Positions 38,956 through 47,312 of a DNA stretch of 64,000 nucleotides are shown piece by piece (the first letter of the stretch is position 1; each line of letters starts with the position of its first letter). The stretch spans positions 62,001-126,000 of the forward strand of contig NZ_JAAGUY010000013.1 in NCBI RefSeq assembly GCF_010868145.1, in the 5' to 3' direction. Below the pieces are notes generated by a model. The model was not told where the DNA came from. It saw only the letters and a list, made by a program, of their open reading frames with translations, and ran no database searches. The position numbers and the translations under genes are program-made. The stretch comes from Nocardia cyriacigeorgica (GTDB taxonomy: Bacteria > Actinomycetota > Actinomycetes > Mycobacteriales > Mycobacteriaceae).

Positions 38956-40880
38956 GCGGCAACGATCGAGAGCGCGGCGGCGCCGATTCCGGTGGCACGA
39001 ACCGGCGACGTGACATGTCGCGGGGGTCAGCCGGCCGGGGCCGCTCGTCCGATGCGGGCTCGGAGGGTTCCGGTGCCGATCGGCACCGCGGCGGAGGGGA
39101 ATCGAGCATCGAACGTCGCCGATCTGCGGGTGCGGGGCGTAGGGACGCAGCCGCGGGGCATCGAGGTGGAGGAGCGCGCGCAGGTACCGGGGGGCAGCGC
39201 GACAGCCGCAGCCGAGGCACGGGCCCTGAAGCTGTGTGTCGTGACCGGGAAGACCAGCGCGGCCAGGGAGGGTCCAGGTCCGGAGGTCGTTCGTGGTCTT
39301 CCGAGGCAGGCTCCGGTGGAGGCCGCGGCCGCGACGAGCGACCGTCTCGTCAATCGGGCGGTGCGGGCGGGGAGCGCGGCAGCGGCCCGGCCGGGTATGG
39401 CGCTCGGTCGGGTGAATCCGGCCGAGGAACCGGTGGCGGTCGCGGCCAGTCGAAGGGTGCCGATCACCGCGGGAAAGGTCGCGGTGCCGCCGGCGATCGT
39501 GGCGCTAAAGCCGGTGCGCGAGCGCAAGATCGGGGCCGGCGGCACGGATCGGTCGATCCGGCGCGGGAGGTCGCGTTGGAGACGCTGCGCGCGGTGCGTG
39601 AACGTGACGCCTACGCCAACCTGGTGCTGCCTGGCCTGCTGCGCGAACGCCGACTCGAGGGCAGGGACGCGGCGTTGGCCACCGAACTCGGGTACGGCGC
39701 GTGCCGGGCGCAGGGCGTATTGGATGCGGTGATCGCCGAATGCGCCGGTCGCGACGTCGCCGATATCGACGGTCCGCTGCTCGATATCTTGCGGCTCGGC
39801 GTGTACCAGCTGCTGCGCACCCGGATCGGTGCCCATGCCGCAGTCGACACCTCGGTGGCGTTGGCGCGGGCCGAATTCGGTGCGGGCAAAGCGGGTTTCG
39901 TGAACGCGGTGCTGCGCCGTGCGGGAGAGCGTGCGGCGGCCGAATGGGTCGAGCTGCTCGCGCCACGCGATCCAGTGGGGCACCTGGCCTTCGAGTACGC
40001 GCATCCGACCTGGATCGCGCAGGCATTCGCCGATGCGCTCGGCGCCGAAGCGGCCGAACTGGGGGATGCGCTCGCCGCAGACGACGCTCGTCCGTCGGTG
40101 CATCTGGTGGCGCGGCCCGGTGATATCACCGCCGAGGAGTTGGCCCTGGTCACCGGTGGTGAGGAGGGCCGCTGGTCGCCATACGCGGTGTATCTGGAAG
40201 GCGGCGATCCGGGCAAGCTGGAGCCGGTGCGCGAAGGTATGGCCGCCGTGCAGGACGAAGGCAGCCAGCTGGTCGCGCTCGCGCTCACTCGCGCCCCGCT
40301 CGAGGGGCCGGACAACGGCAGGTGGCTCGATCTGTGCGCAGGCCCCGGCGGTAAAGCGGCCCTGCTCGGTGCGCTCGCCGCGATCGACCGCTTCCACGTC
40401 GACGCGGTGGAGCCCGCCGAGCACCGTGCCGAACTCGTCCGCAAAGCCACCTCGGATCTCCCCGTCCAGGTGCACGTCGCCGACGGCCGCGACAGCGGTC
40501 TGACCCCCGGCTACGACCGCATCCTGGTCGACGCACCGTGCACCGGGCTCGGCGCGCTACGCCGCCGCCCGGAGGCACGCTGGCGCCGTACCCCTGCGGA
40601 CGTCGCCGACTTGGTGGTGCTGCAACGCGAACTGCTGGCTGCCGCTTGGGATCTCCTTCGTCCCGGCGGAGTGGTCGTCTACTCGACGTGCTCGCCACAC
40701 CTGCCGGAAACGGTGGCCGTCGTCGCCGACGCCGTCCGCCGCACCGGCGCCGAACAACTCGACACCCGCACCTACGTTCCCGGCGTCCCGGACCTGGGCC
40801 CCGGCCCAGGCGCGCAACTCTGGCCGCACCGCCACGGGACCGACGCCATGTTCCTGGCCGCGCTGCGCAAACCGGTGTAG
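38952..40880 (+). CDS. rsmB: 16S rRNA m5C967 methyltransferase with a long Gly/Arg-rich N-terminus
   Basis: RsmB methylates a cytosine of 16S rRNA with SAM. After about 200 low-complexity residues rich in Gly, Arg and Ser (RGG-like), the NusB-like RNA-binding domain begins near VDPAREVALETLRAVRERDAYANLVLP. The methyltransferase domain follows with LDLCAGPGGKAALLGALA, the DAPCTGLGALRRRPEARWRR loop and the catalytic Cys in YSTCSPHLPETV. Total length is 642 residues, against about 430-460 usual. The ATG overlap with fmt supports the long start, although internal starts could yield a shorter form. Confidence 0.93.
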   Translation: MSGNDRERGGADSGGTNRRRDMSRGSAGRGRSSDAGSEGSGADRHRGGGESSIERRRSAGAGRRDAAAGHRGGGARAGTGGQRDSRSRGTGPEAVCRDREDQRGQGGSRSGGRSWSSEAGSGGGRGRDERPSRQSGGAGGERGSGPAGYGARSGESGRGTGGGRGQSKGADHRGKGRGAAGDRGAKAGARAQDRGRRHGSVDPAREVALETLRAVRERDAYANLVLPGLLRERRLEGRDAALATELGYGACRAQGVLDAVIAECAGRDVADIDGPLLDILRLGVYQLLRTRIGAHAAVDTSVALARAEFGAGKAGFVNAVLRRAGERAAAEWVELLAPRDPVGHLAFEYAHPTWIAQAFADALGAEAAELGDALAADDARPSVHLVARPGDITAEELALVTGGEEGRWSPYAVYLEGGDPGKLEPVREGMAAVQDEGSQLVALALTRAPLEGPDNGRWLDLCAGPGGKAALLGALAAIDRFHVDAVEPAEHRAELVRKATSDLPVQVHVADGRDSGLTPGYDRILVDAPCTGLGALRRRPEARWRRTPADVADLVVLQRELLAAAWDLLRPGGVVVYSTCSPHLPETVAVVADAVRRTGAEQLDTRTYVPGVPDLGPGPGAQLWPHRHGTDAMFLAALRKPV

Positions 40881-40887
40881 TGGCACT

Positions 40888-40923
40888 CCGAGGCCGCTCG
40901 TCGTCCGCGACGGGCGGCCTCGG
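40888..40923 (+). terminator. Strong hairpin after rsmB
   Basis: CCGAGGCCGCTCGTCG pairs with CGACGGGCGGCCTCGG (16 pairs, one G-U) around a TCCG tetraloop, 7 bases after the rsmB stop. There is no T tract. It probably ends the def-fmt-rsmB transcript. Confidence 0.8.
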
Positions 40924-41010
40924 CGCCGCGATCGGGTGACCCGGAGGGCAGTGGCTGGATCTGCGACATTCGTCCAAGCCACCGTGCAAGCACGGGTGCA
41001 CACTCGACTC

Positions 41011-41358
41011 ATGGGAATCGACTGGGCGGGTGTGGTGGCGCTGGCGACGGAGTTGCCAGGGGTCGAGGAGTCGACCTGGTGGCGGACGCCGGCGTTGAAG
41101 GTGGGCAAGAAGGGGTTCGCGCGGCTGCGGGTGGAGGCCGAGGGCGGGCTGGTGTTGCTGTGTGACGCGCAGGAGAAGGTGGCGCTACTGGCGTCGGGGG
41201 ATCCGGCGTACTACACGACGCCGCACTACGACGGGTATCCCTACATCCTCATCGATCTCGACCGGGTCGAGATCGACCAACTGCGCGAACTGCTGGATGC
41301 GGCGTGGTGGTTGTCTGCACCTGCGAAGCTGCGCAAGGAACGCGAAGGCGCGGGGTGA
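41011..41358 (+). CDS. MmcQ/YjbR-like protein
   Basis: The 115-residue protein contains VVALATELPGVEESTWWRTPALKVGKKGFARLR and DGYPYILIDLDRVEIDQLRELLDAAWWLSAPAKLRKE, the pattern of the MmcQ/YjbR family. These have a CyaY-like fold and are often called DNA-binding, but function is poorly known. The ATG at 41011 is preferred over an in-frame start at 40936, since the extra residues are unlike the family. It converges on sigF. Confidence 0.8.
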   Translation: MGIDWAGVVALATELPGVEESTWWRTPALKVGKKGFARLRVEAEGGLVLLCDAQEKVALLASGDPAYYTTPHYDGYPYILIDLDRVEIDQLRELLDAAWWLSAPAKLRKEREGAG

Positions 41359-41379
41359 GCCGGGAAATCAGCGGCCCGG

Positions 41380-42303
41380 CTATTCCCGCGAGGACTGTTC
41401 GCGCAGGCGGGCAAGGGTTTTCGCGAGGATGCGGGAGACATGCATCTGCGAGATTCCCATCTGCTGCGCGATCTGGGTCTGCGTCATGGATTCGAAGAAT
41501 CGCATGGTGAGAATGCGGCGTTCGCGTTCGGGTAGACCGTCCAGCAACGGACGGATGGCGACGTACTCCTCCACCCGGTCGAACTGGGACTCCTCTTCGC
41601 CGAGGGTGTCCAGCAGCGACGCGTCGGTATCTCGGCCGACAGAGGCGGCGTCGATAGAGGTGGGCTGGTAGGCGTTGCCCGCGATGACGGCCTGAGTGAC
41701 CTCGTCCGGGTCGACGTCGAGTTCGGCCGCGATCTCCTTGGCGGTGGGCGAGCGGCCGAGGGTTTGGGACAGCGAGTCGACCGCGGCGCCGATGCGCAGG
41801 TGGGTTTCCTTGACCCGTCGCGGCACCCGCATCGCCCAGGTGTTGTCACGGAAGTAGCGCCGGACCTCGCCCATGATGGTCGGCACGGCGAAGGACAGGA
41901 AGTTCGAGCCGCGTTCGACGTCGAATCGGTCCACGGCATGCACCAGGCCGACGCGTGCGACCTGGGTGAGATCGTCGAACGGTTCGCCGCGTCCGCTGAA
42001 CTTGCGGGCGATGTGGTCGGCGAGGGGGATGCACCGGTTGATCAGTTCGTCGCGCAGCGTGGTGTAGGCGCCGGTGCCGGTGTCGGTGGCGGCGAGCCGG
42101 GTGAACAGCGCCGCGACATCGTCGTATCCGGACACCTGGGTTTCTGTGTCCTCGTCGGTGTCCTCGGGCTGCTCGACGTCGGCGGGCTGTTGGGCGTTGT
42201 CGGCGGGCTGTTCGGTGCTGTCGTCGTGCTGTGCGGTGGGGTCGGGTGTTTCGGGAGCACCGTCGTTGTCTGCGGAGTCGAGCACGGTGTCCTCGTCGGC
42301 CAC
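41380..42303 (-). CDS. sigF: Alternative sigma factor of the SigF/SigB group
   Basis: The 307-residue sigma-70 group 3 factor has region 2 (FDDLTQVARVGLVHAVDRFDVERGSNFLSFAVPTIMGEVRRYFRD), region 3 and region 4 (LPERERRILTMRFFESMTQTQIAQQMGISQMHVSRILAKTLARLRE). The first 55 residues are acidic and Gln-rich and unlike the family. The GTG start shares one base with the stop of the anti-sigma gene (TAGTG), so the pair is translationally coupled. The role is stress or stationary-phase transcription, inferred from the family. Confidence 0.93.
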   Translation of the reverse strand: MADEDTVLDSADNDGAPETPDPTAQHDDSTEQPADNAQQPADVEQPEDTDEDTETQVSGYDDVAALFTRLAATDTGTGAYTTLRDELINRCIPLADHIARKFSGRGEPFDDLTQVARVGLVHAVDRFDVERGSNFLSFAVPTIMGEVRRYFRDNTWAMRVPRRVKETHLRIGAAVDSLSQTLGRSPTAKEIAAELDVDPDEVTQAVIAGNAYQPTSIDAASVGRDTDASLLDTLGEEESQFDRVEEYVAIRPLLDGLPERERRILTMRFFESMTQTQIAQQMGISQMHVSRILAKTLARLREQSSRE

Positions 42304-42725
42304 TACGCCTTCCCTCGGACGCGACGGAATTCGACCGTCGTGGGGTACCCGGAGGCGGCCGGATCGAAGGGGCTCTGGATCGCTTCGACCGAATCGGTGA
42401 GCGTGCGAAGCACATGCCAGCCGAAGCTGCGCTGGTCGGGCAGCCCTTCGTCGGCGGCAACCCCGGACACGTGCACGCGCAGTTCCAGGTCACCGACGGT
42501 GAACCGGCAGTGCAGGCTGCTGTCGGGTGCGGCGACAGCGATGAGCGTCGAGCACACTTCGTCGACGGCGAGTCGGATATCGGCGACTTCGTCCAGGGTG
42601 AAATCACTGAGCAGGACCAGCGTTTCGGCGAGCCCGCGCACGATCGGCAACTGACCGACCGATGCCGCGACCCGAATTTCCACCGGGGTGCTGTAGAGCC
42701 CCTGTTCCGCCGAAATATTGATCAC
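42303..42725 (-). CDS. usfX: Anti-sigma factor, RsbW/UsfX type
   Basis: UsfX/RsbW holds SigF inactive and is usually countered by STAS-domain antagonists. The 140-residue protein has the HATPase_c-like segment VADIRLAVDEVCSTLIAVAAPDSSL and SFGWHVLRTLTDSVEAI, both close to M. tuberculosis UsfX. The N-box carries Ser/Thr where kinases have Asn, so kinase activity is uncertain. The start is the GTG at 42725. No antagonist gene is adjacent. Confidence 0.88.
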   Translation of the reverse strand: MINISAEQGLYSTPVEIRVAASVGQLPIVRGLAETLVLLSDFTLDEVADIRLAVDEVCSTLIAVAAPDSSLHCRFTVGDLELRVHVSGVAADEGLPDQRSFGWHVLRTLTDSVEAIQSPFDPAASGYPTTVEFRRVRGKA

Positions 42726-42734
42726 GCCATGAGG

Positions 42735-42759
42735 CTACCCACTCCGGGCCCCGGCAACC
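42735..42759 (-). promoter_or_regulatory. Candidate SigF-type promoter of usfX-sigF
   Basis: Read on the minus strand, GGTT (42759-42756), 15 bases, then GGGTAG (42740-42735) resembles the SigF/SigB consensus GGTT-N15-17-GGGTAT. The -10 ends 9 bases before the GTG start of the anti-sigma gene, so the mRNA would be leaderless or nearly so. This would give autoregulation. Confidence 0.45.
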
Positions 42760-42803
42760 CAACTACGGCTGTGACCCATCCCGCAGTGCGCGCGCCCTAC
42801 CGT

Positions 42804-42809
42804 TAAACT
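42804..42809 (+). promoter_or_regulatory. Candidate leaderless promoter -10 of rpe
   Basis: TAAACT is followed after eight bases by the rpe GTG, the spacing expected when transcription starts at the start codon. No Shine-Dalgarno precedes the GTG. Confidence 0.55.
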
Positions 42810-42817
42810 GCCGCGTT

Positions 42818-43510
42818 GTGTCCACGCCGACGTTCTCCCGCCCCAAGTCCCCGATGATCGCTCCGTCGATTCTGTCCGCCGATTTCGCGCATCTCGCGGA
42901 CGAGGCGAATGCCGTGTCCACTGCCGACTGGCTGCATGTCGATGTGATGGACGCGCACTTCGTTCCGAATCTGACCCTGGGGCTGCCGGTGGTGGAGAGT
43001 CTGCTCAAGGCCACCGACATTCCGCTGGACTGCCATCTGATGATCGAGGATCCGGGCCGTTGGGCTCCGCCGTATGCGGAGGCAGGCGCCTACAACGTGA
43101 CCTTCCACGCGGAGGCCACCGACAATCCGGTGGCGGTGGCGCGCGATATCCGGGCGGCGGGCGCGAAGGCGGGCTTGTCGGTGAAGCCGAACACGCCGAT
43201 CGAGCCGTATCTGGAGATCTTGCGCGATTTCGACACTCTGCTGGTGATGAGCGTCGAGCCCGGTTTCGGCGGGCAGTCGTTCATCGCGCATGTGCTGGAC
43301 AAGGCGCGCACCGTGCGGCGTCTGGTGGATTCGGGTGAGTTGCGGCTGGTGGTGGAGATCGATGGTGGTATCAATGCCGACACCATCGAGCAGGCCGCCG
43401 AGGCCGGTATCGATTGCTTCGTCGCCGGTTCGGCGGTCTACAACACCGCTGATCCCGGCGCCACCGTGGAGACGCTGCGCAGGCAGGCCGCCACGGTGTG
43501 GGCGCGCTGA
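42818..43510 (+). CDS. rpe: Ribulose-phosphate 3-epimerase
   Basis: Rpe interconverts ribulose 5-phosphate and xylulose 5-phosphate in the pentose phosphate pathway. The 230-residue TIM barrel has IAPSILSADFAHLADE, HVDVMDAHFVPNLTLG, CHLMIEDP, VMSVEPGFGGQSF and VEIDGGI, with the metal and catalytic residues in place. It sits upstream of the riboflavin genes as in mycobacteria, and its ribulose 5-phosphate substrate is also a riboflavin precursor used by RibB. Confidence 0.97.
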   Translation: MSTPTFSRPKSPMIAPSILSADFAHLADEANAVSTADWLHVDVMDAHFVPNLTLGLPVVESLLKATDIPLDCHLMIEDPGRWAPPYAEAGAYNVTFHAEATDNPVAVARDIRAAGAKAGLSVKPNTPIEPYLEILRDFDTLLVMSVEPGFGGQSFIAHVLDKARTVRRLVDSGELRLVVEIDGGINADTIEQAAEAGIDCFVAGSAVYNTADPGATVETLRRQAATVWAR

Positions 43511-43528
43511 GCCGGGATCGCCGCGGCG

Positions 43529-43999
43529 CTATACCTGCTTGATCCTGCGGGTGCCGAGCGCTCGGATGGCTTCGATGACGGCGCTTTGCGGCGGCCGATC
43601 GGTACCGCTTTCGGGTGCCTTCACCCAGCTCCGATAGCCGGTGCGTTCGTCGTCGGGGGAGGGCAGCACGATGTGGCTGCCTGCGCTGGCGACGGTGGCG
43701 TAGAGGCGGAACAGTTCGGCGGATTCGGCGGCGGTGAGGCTGTCGGGGCGGGCTGGGCCGGTAAGGAAGGTCCAGCGGAGGGCCCGGGGATGCGCGACGA
43801 CGGGTCCGGCGATGTCGGCCAGGCGCAGCCGTTGTTGTACGCGTTCGCCGAGTTCGGCGGGCATGGTAATGGCGCCGTACCGGGCACCCATTTTCAGGAG
43901 TATGCGTCGTGAGGTGGGGTCGATGGTGGCTGGGAACTGGTATTCGCGCCGATAGCTGACGCAACGGTTTTCCAGTGTGAAATCGACGAGCGTTGTCAC
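43529..43999 (-). CDS. Conserved-looking hypothetical protein of unknown function
   Basis: I do not recognise this 156-residue protein with certainty. It is soluble, mildly basic and well composed: MTTLVDFTLENRCVSYRREY, then MGARYGAITMPAELGERVQ, PVVAHPRALRWTFLTGP, VASAGSHIVLPSPDDERTGYRSWV and VIEAIRALG. The ordered hydrophobic pattern and codon use suggest a real gene. The GTG at 43999 overlaps the stop of a small upstream frame by four bases. It is convergent with rpe and occupies the place where ribG is found in M. tuberculosis. Confidence 0.7.
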   Translation of the reverse strand: MTTLVDFTLENRCVSYRREYQFPATIDPTSRRILLKMGARYGAITMPAELGERVQQRLRLADIAGPVVAHPRALRWTFLTGPARPDSLTAAESAELFRLYATVASAGSHIVLPSPDDERTGYRSWVKAPESGTDRPPQSAVIEAIRALGTRRIKQV

Positions 44000-44232
44000 G
44001 CCGCACCCCCGGTGGTGTGGTTTTCGCTGGTGGATGTGTGCTGATCGACGGGCTCGGTGTCTGCGCCGATCTCGATTCTGTCCACGGTGATCTTTCGGCT
44101 TCCTCGAGTGGTGGACTTGCTGTAGTGATGCGGTGGCGCCGTCGCGCGATCGGCCTCGTGCTGATCCGACGACAGGTTGTGCTGCCAGGATCTGAAACAC
44201 CTTGGTGCACAATGGTTTACCAGCGTGCTCAT
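43996..44232 (-). CDS. Possible small hypothetical protein coupled to the gene at 43529
   Basis: This 78-residue frame is rich in His, Ser, Thr and charged residues and has no recognisable domain. What supports it is the four-base GTGA overlap with the next gene, the coupling style seen throughout this genome. The ATG at 44232 has no good ribosome-binding site. A shorter product starting at a GTG around 44085 (about 30 residues, DRIEIGADTEPVDQHTSTSE...) is also possible, with GAGGAAG somewhat far upstream. Confidence 0.4.
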   Translation of the reverse strand: MSTLVNHCAPRCFRSWQHNLSSDQHEADRATAPPHHYSKSTTRGSRKITVDRIEIGADTEPVDQHTSTSENHTTGGAA

Positions 44233-44838
44233 GGCAGGGGAAACTGTGGTCGGTGGTGAGGTGTCACGTGTGGCGTGCCGAGATCGAACTGCCGTGTAGG
44301 ACTCTGTCGTCCGTGGTCACTCTGCCGTACGGAAACGCTGGTGCTGTTGAACGGTGGGAGTCGGCTACATAACGATTTTGCGTCAATATTCTGCCCGGCG
44401 CAAGAGATTGCGGAAATTTATGTTTCGGCGGTGTTTCGTACGGGCACCGACTGTACGGGCGTTACATGACATTCTTCTGTGCGTTGTGCAAAATGCCGCC
44501 CAACAAAGGCTACGGACCGAACGAGCGGTATTTTCCGAATATCGGTAAAGAATTCCCTGGCCGAAAATTATCGGTCCCCGTTCGGCTGGGACGGACACGG
44601 CCCGACGGTTGGGTTCGACGGCGTGTCACGGTCTCGCTGTCCGAGGTCGACCCGCTCCGCGGCTCGCTCCCCGCGGTGAATTACCGCCGATGGTTGCGGC
44701 GGATGTGGTCCGGCCGCGCTCACCGAGCCCGGTGGCGCGAATTAGGGTGAATCACGAGCACGGCACGGCCCTCGGGAATACCGGTCCCGGTCACGGCCGT
44801 TCCGCAACCGGAAGACCACACGCGACAGGGAGTCAGGC
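44233..44838. other. Gene-free, locally AT-richer region upstream of ribE
   Basis: I see no supported gene here. The stretch 44350-44580 is distinctly richer in A and T than its surroundings and probably holds promoters for the minus-strand pair and perhaps ribE. I checked for an FMN riboswitch in front of ribE and did not find its conserved elements. GACAGGGAGTCAGGC precedes the ribE ATG and provides the ribosome-binding site. Confidence 0.45.
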
Positions 44839-45462
44839 ATGTTCACAGGCATCGTCGAGGAGCTGGGCGAGATCGTCGCCACCGAGCAGCTGGCCGACGC
44901 CGCACGGTTGACGATCCGGGGCACACTGGTGACCTCCGATGCCGGCCACGGCGACTCGATTGCCGTCAACGGGGTCTGCCTGACCGTCGTCGATGTGGTC
45001 GACGGCAATTCCTTCACCGTCGACGTGATGGCCGAAACCCTGAACCGTTCCAGCATCGGTGGACTCACCTCCGGCGCCAAGGTCAATCTGGAGCGCGCCG
45101 CGGCACTCGACAGCCGCCTGGGCGGACACCTGGTGCAGGGGCATGTCGACGGCACCGGCACCGTGCTCTCGCGCACCCCGTCGGAGAACTGGGAGGTCGT
45201 TCGGATCTCGCTGCCCGACGCCATCGCCAAGTACGTGGTCGAGAAGGGCTCCATCACCGTCGACGGCATCTCCCTGACCGTCTCCGGGCTCGGCCTGTCC
45301 GATGCCCCTGCCACCGACGGCAACAGCGACTGGTTCGAGGTCTCCCTCATTCCGACCACGCTGTCGATGACCAACCTCGGCACCGCCGCCCCCGGCACCG
45401 TGGTGAACCTGGAGGTGGACGTCATCGCCAAGTACGTCGAACGCCTCCAGCAGCGCGGCTGA
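44839..45462 (+). CDS. ribE: Riboflavin synthase alpha subunit
   Basis: This enzyme dismutates two 6,7-dimethyl-8-ribityllumazine molecules to riboflavin. The 207-residue protein has two similar lumazine-binding barrels, marked by MFTGIVEELGEI...SIAVNGVCLTV and GGHLVQGHVDG...SITVDGISLTV, with the N-terminal MFTG motif intact. It starts a ribE-ribBA-ribH run. Confidence 0.96.
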   Translation: MFTGIVEELGEIVATEQLADAARLTIRGTLVTSDAGHGDSIAVNGVCLTVVDVVDGNSFTVDVMAETLNRSSIGGLTSGAKVNLERAAALDSRLGGHLVQGHVDGTGTVLSRTPSENWEVVRISLPDAIAKYVVEKGSITVDGISLTVSGLGLSDAPATDGNSDWFEVSLIPTTLSMTNLGTAAPGTVVNLEVDVIAKYVERLQQRG

Positions 45463-45557
45463 CCACACCGTCCACCAGGCGGGCCACTGCCTCCGGAGCG
45501 ACACTCCCCACCCAGTAGTGTGGGGTGGCACCTTATTCGAGATGGAGCACAACAGAC

Positions 45558-46802
45558 GTGACCAGGTTCGACAGCATCGAGCGCGCAGTCGCCGATATCG
45601 CCGCCGGTAAGGCGGTCGTCGTCGTCGACGACGAGGACCGGGAGAACGAGGGCGACCTCATCTTCGCGGCCGAGAAGGCCACCCCGGAGCTGATGGCCTT
45701 CATGATCCGCTACACGTCCGGGTATATCTGTGTGCCCCTCACCGGTGAGGACTGCGATCGTCTCGGCCTGCCGCCGATGTACGCGCTCAACCAGGACAAG
45801 CACGGCACCGCCTACACGGTGTCGGTCGACGCCAAGGAAGGCGTCAGCACCGGGATCTCCGGCGCGGACCGGGCCACCACCATCCGGCTGCTCGCCGACG
45901 CCGACGCCAAGGCCGACGACTTCACCCGCCCCGGTCATGTGGTGCCGCTGCGCGCCAAGGACGGTGGCGTGCTGCGCAGGCCGGGGCACACCGAAGCCGC
46001 AGTAGACCTCTCGCGCATGGCCGGGCTGCGTCCGGCCGGCGTGATCTGCGAGATCGTCAGCCAGAAGGACGACGGGCACATGGCCCGCACCGAGGAACTG
46101 CGCGTCTTCGCCGACGAGCACGAGCTCGCACTGATCTCCATCGCCGACATGATCGCCTGGCGCCGCAAGCACGAAAAGCATGTGGTGCGGGTGGCCGAGG
46201 CGCGTATCCCCACCGTGCACGGCGAGTTCACCGCGGTCGGCTACCAGAGCATCTACGACGAGGTCGAGCATGTGGCGCTGGTGCGCGGCGACATCCTCGA
46301 CGGTGACGACGTCCTGGTCCGGGTGCATTCGGAATGCCTCACCGGCGATGTGTTCGGCTCGCTGCGCTGCGATTGCGGTCCGCAGCTGGACGCCGCCATG
46401 GAGATGGTGGCCGCCGAGGGACGCGGTGTGGTGCTCTATATGCGCGGGCACGAGGGCCGCGGCATCGGGCTGATGCACAAGTTGCAGGCCTACCAGTTGC
46501 AGGATTCCGGCCACGACACCGTCGATGCGAACATCGAGCTCGGGTTGCCCGCCGACGCCCGCGACTACGGCACCGGTGCGCAGATCCTGGTCGACCTCGG
46601 CATCCGCTCGATGCGGCTGTTGACCAACAACCCGGCCAAGCGCGTCGGACTCGACGGCTACGGGCTGCGGATCACCGAGCGGGTACCCATGCCGGTGCGC
46701 GCCAATGCCGAGAACCTGCGGTATCTGCGCACCAAGCGCGACCGCATGGGTCACGACCTGATCGGTCTGGACGACCTGGATCTGGGAGAGACCGCGCAGT
46801 GA
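45558..46802 (+). CDS. ribBA: Bifunctional DHBP synthase / GTP cyclohydrolase II
   Basis: RibB makes dihydroxybutanone phosphate from ribulose 5-phosphate, and RibA opens GTP, the two entry reactions of riboflavin synthesis. In the 414-residue protein the RibB half has VVVDDEDRENEGDLIFAAE and RPGHVVPLRAKDGGVLRRPGHTEAAVDL. The RibA half has the zinc motif SECLTGDVFGSLRCDCGPQL and RGHEGRGIGLMHK. The GTG at 45558 is the family start; the longer frame from 45525 lacks a ribosome-binding site. Confidence 0.96.
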   Translation: MTRFDSIERAVADIAAGKAVVVVDDEDRENEGDLIFAAEKATPELMAFMIRYTSGYICVPLTGEDCDRLGLPPMYALNQDKHGTAYTVSVDAKEGVSTGISGADRATTIRLLADADAKADDFTRPGHVVPLRAKDGGVLRRPGHTEAAVDLSRMAGLRPAGVICEIVSQKDDGHMARTEELRVFADEHELALISIADMIAWRRKHEKHVVRVAEARIPTVHGEFTAVGYQSIYDEVEHVALVRGDILDGDDVLVRVHSECLTGDVFGSLRCDCGPQLDAAMEMVAAEGRGVVLYMRGHEGRGIGLMHKLQAYQLQDSGHDTVDANIELGLPADARDYGTGAQILVDLGIRSMRLLTNNPAKRVGLDGYGLRITERVPMPVRANAENLRYLRTKRDRMGHDLIGLDDLDLGETAQ

Positions 46803-46830
46803 ATCCGGTCGGACGGAAAGGCGAGAACCG

Positions 46831-47310
46831 ATGAGCGGTACCGGCGTACCCACTTTCGCGCTCGAGGATGCCAAGGAGCTCGAGCTCGGTATCGTCGCCT
46901 CGCGCTGGCATACCCAGATCTGCGACACCCTGGTCGCCAACGCCGAGCGCGTGGCGAAGGAAGCCGGCGTGCGCAAGGTGACGGTGGTGCGCTGTGCGGG
47001 TGCGATGGAGCTGCCGGTCGTCGCGCAGGAACTCGCTCGCACCCACGACGCCGTCGTCGCGCTCGGCGTGGTGATCCGTGGCGACACACCGCATTTCGAA
47101 TATGTCTGTGACGCGGTCACCGCGGGCCTGACCCGGGTATCGCTCGATGAAGGCACCCCGGTCGCCAATGGTGTGCTCACCACCAACAACGAGAAGCAGG
47201 CGCTGGACCGGGCCGGGCTGCCCGGCTCCGCGGAGGACAAGGGCGAGCAGGCCTGTGCCGCCGCCCTCGATGCCGCGTTGACTCTGCGCTCGCTGCGCGG
47301 GTCGAACTGA
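46831..47310 (+). CDS. ribH: 6,7-dimethyl-8-ribityllumazine synthase
   Basis: RibH joins the RibA-derived pyrimidine and the RibB product. The 159-residue protein has the substrate loop GAMELPVVAQELA, the VALGVVIRGDTPHFEYVCDAV segment with the catalytic His, and GVLTTNNEKQA. It follows ribBA by 28 bases. RibD, which makes the pyrimidine substrate, is not in this window. Confidence 0.96.
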   Translation: MSGTGVPTFALEDAKELELGIVASRWHTQICDTLVANAERVAKEAGVRKVTVVRCAGAMELPVVAQELARTHDAVVALGVVIRGDTPHFEYVCDAVTAGLTRVSLDEGTPVANGVLTTNNEKQALDRAGLPGSAEDKGEQACAAALDAALTLRSLRGSN

Positions 47311-47312
47311 CG

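Noticed and set aside
38992..39732. Alternative-frame 246-codon ORF over the rsmB N-terminus
   Set aside because: The in-frame rsmB extension is coupled to fmt and continues into the enzyme; the alternative frame has no domain and no ribosome-binding site.
44600..44838. Possible FMN riboswitch before ribE
   Set aside because: The conserved FMN aptamer segments are not present in the expected order; the region shows only ordinary GC-rich sequence.
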